Of a stretch of DNA of 5,385 nucleotides, positions 5,314 to 5,385 are shown piece after piece (position 1 is the stretch's first letter; each line of letters begins with the position of its first letter). A program made the translations under genes and the position numbers. The DNA comes from an uncultured Bacilli bacterium. GTDB taxonomy: Bacteria > Bacillota_I > Bacilli_A > RF39 > UBA660. The notes beneath the pieces are model-generated. The model did not search any database. It saw nothing but the letters and a program-made list of their open reading frames with translations, and was not told the origin of the DNA. Where the stretch lies: positions 1-5,385 of the forward strand of contig CANRQD010000083.1 of the NCBI GenBank assembly GCA_947632685.1. The letters are read 5' to 3'.

Positions 5314-5385
5314 TGGTCGGGAAGACAGGATTTGAACCTGCAACCCCTTGGTCCCAAACCAAGTGCTCTACCAAGTTGAGCCACT
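5314..5385 (-). tRNA. tRNA-Pro, anticodon TGG (5' end cut by the window edge)
   Basis: On the minus strand the cloverleaf is clear. The D-arm has stem GCTC/GAGC with GGTA in the loop. The anticodon stem CTTGG/CCAAG encloses loop TTTGGGA with anticodon TGG (5354-5356). A five-base variable loop follows, then the T-arm GCAGG-TTCAAAT-CCTGT, the acceptor 3' strand CTTCCCG, discriminator A and an encoded CCA (5314-5316). Only the first five nucleotides are missing; base pairing predicts CGGGA. TGG can read all proline codons in many low-GC bacteria. The gene converges on the nuclease gene and is followed by a strong palindromic terminator. Confidence 0.97.

Noticed and set aside
1..5385. UGA-as-tryptophan genetic code, CRISPR array or insertion sequence
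   Set aside because: All tryptophan codons read are TGG and no in-frame TGA was seen. No regularly spaced repeats, transposase or terminal inverted repeats are visible.

Overview
The window looks like a chromosomal piece of a very AT-rich, low-GC Gram-positive bacterium (Bacillota, or a related Erysipelotrichia/Mollicutes-like gut lineage). The reasons are SepF and DivIVA side by side, strong GGAGG-type ribosome binding sites, exclusive use of TAA stops among the four complete genes, a genomically encoded CCA on a Firmicute-type tRNA-Pro, and about 20-25% G+C in coding DNA. Every tryptophan codon I read is TGG and no in-frame TGA appears, so the standard bacterial code fits and UGA reassignment is not supported. 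The genus cannot be named from this.

Layout. Positions 1-1259 (minus) hold the N-terminal 419 codons of an FtsK/SpoIIIE DNA translocase. It is cut by the window edge just before its Walker A motif. Upstream on the same strand are divIVA (1339-1773) and sepF (1798-2247), two cell-division genes only 24 nt apart. Upstream of these is a 590-residue HerA-family (DUF87) DNA-pumping ATPase (2350-4122). The minus strand therefore reads herA, sepF, divIVA, ftsK, with recognisable promoters in front of herA, sepF and ftsK. A 367-bp, extremely AT-rich divergent intergenic region (4123-4489; about 13% G+C in its middle) separates this group from a plus-strand gene. That gene (4490-5227) encodes a 245-residue nuclease resembling the MvaI/BcnI restriction endonuclease family. 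It converges on a tRNA-Pro(TGG) gene, truncated at the right edge, and a perfect palindromic terminator lies between them.

How the genes may work together. SepF (FtsZ membrane anchor), DivIVA (coiled-coil scaffold) and FtsK (septal DNA pump) form a coherent division and chromosome-segregation set. HerA belongs to the same motor superfamily as FtsK but normally works with a nuclease, classically NurA, in DNA end processing or phage defence. No NurA is present. The only nuclease nearby is the divergent MvaI/BcnI-like protein, which has no methyltransferase next to it. The most interesting possibilities are that HerA and this solitary nuclease are a functional pair, or that the nuclease has a repair rather than restriction role. 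Both are inferences from gene context.
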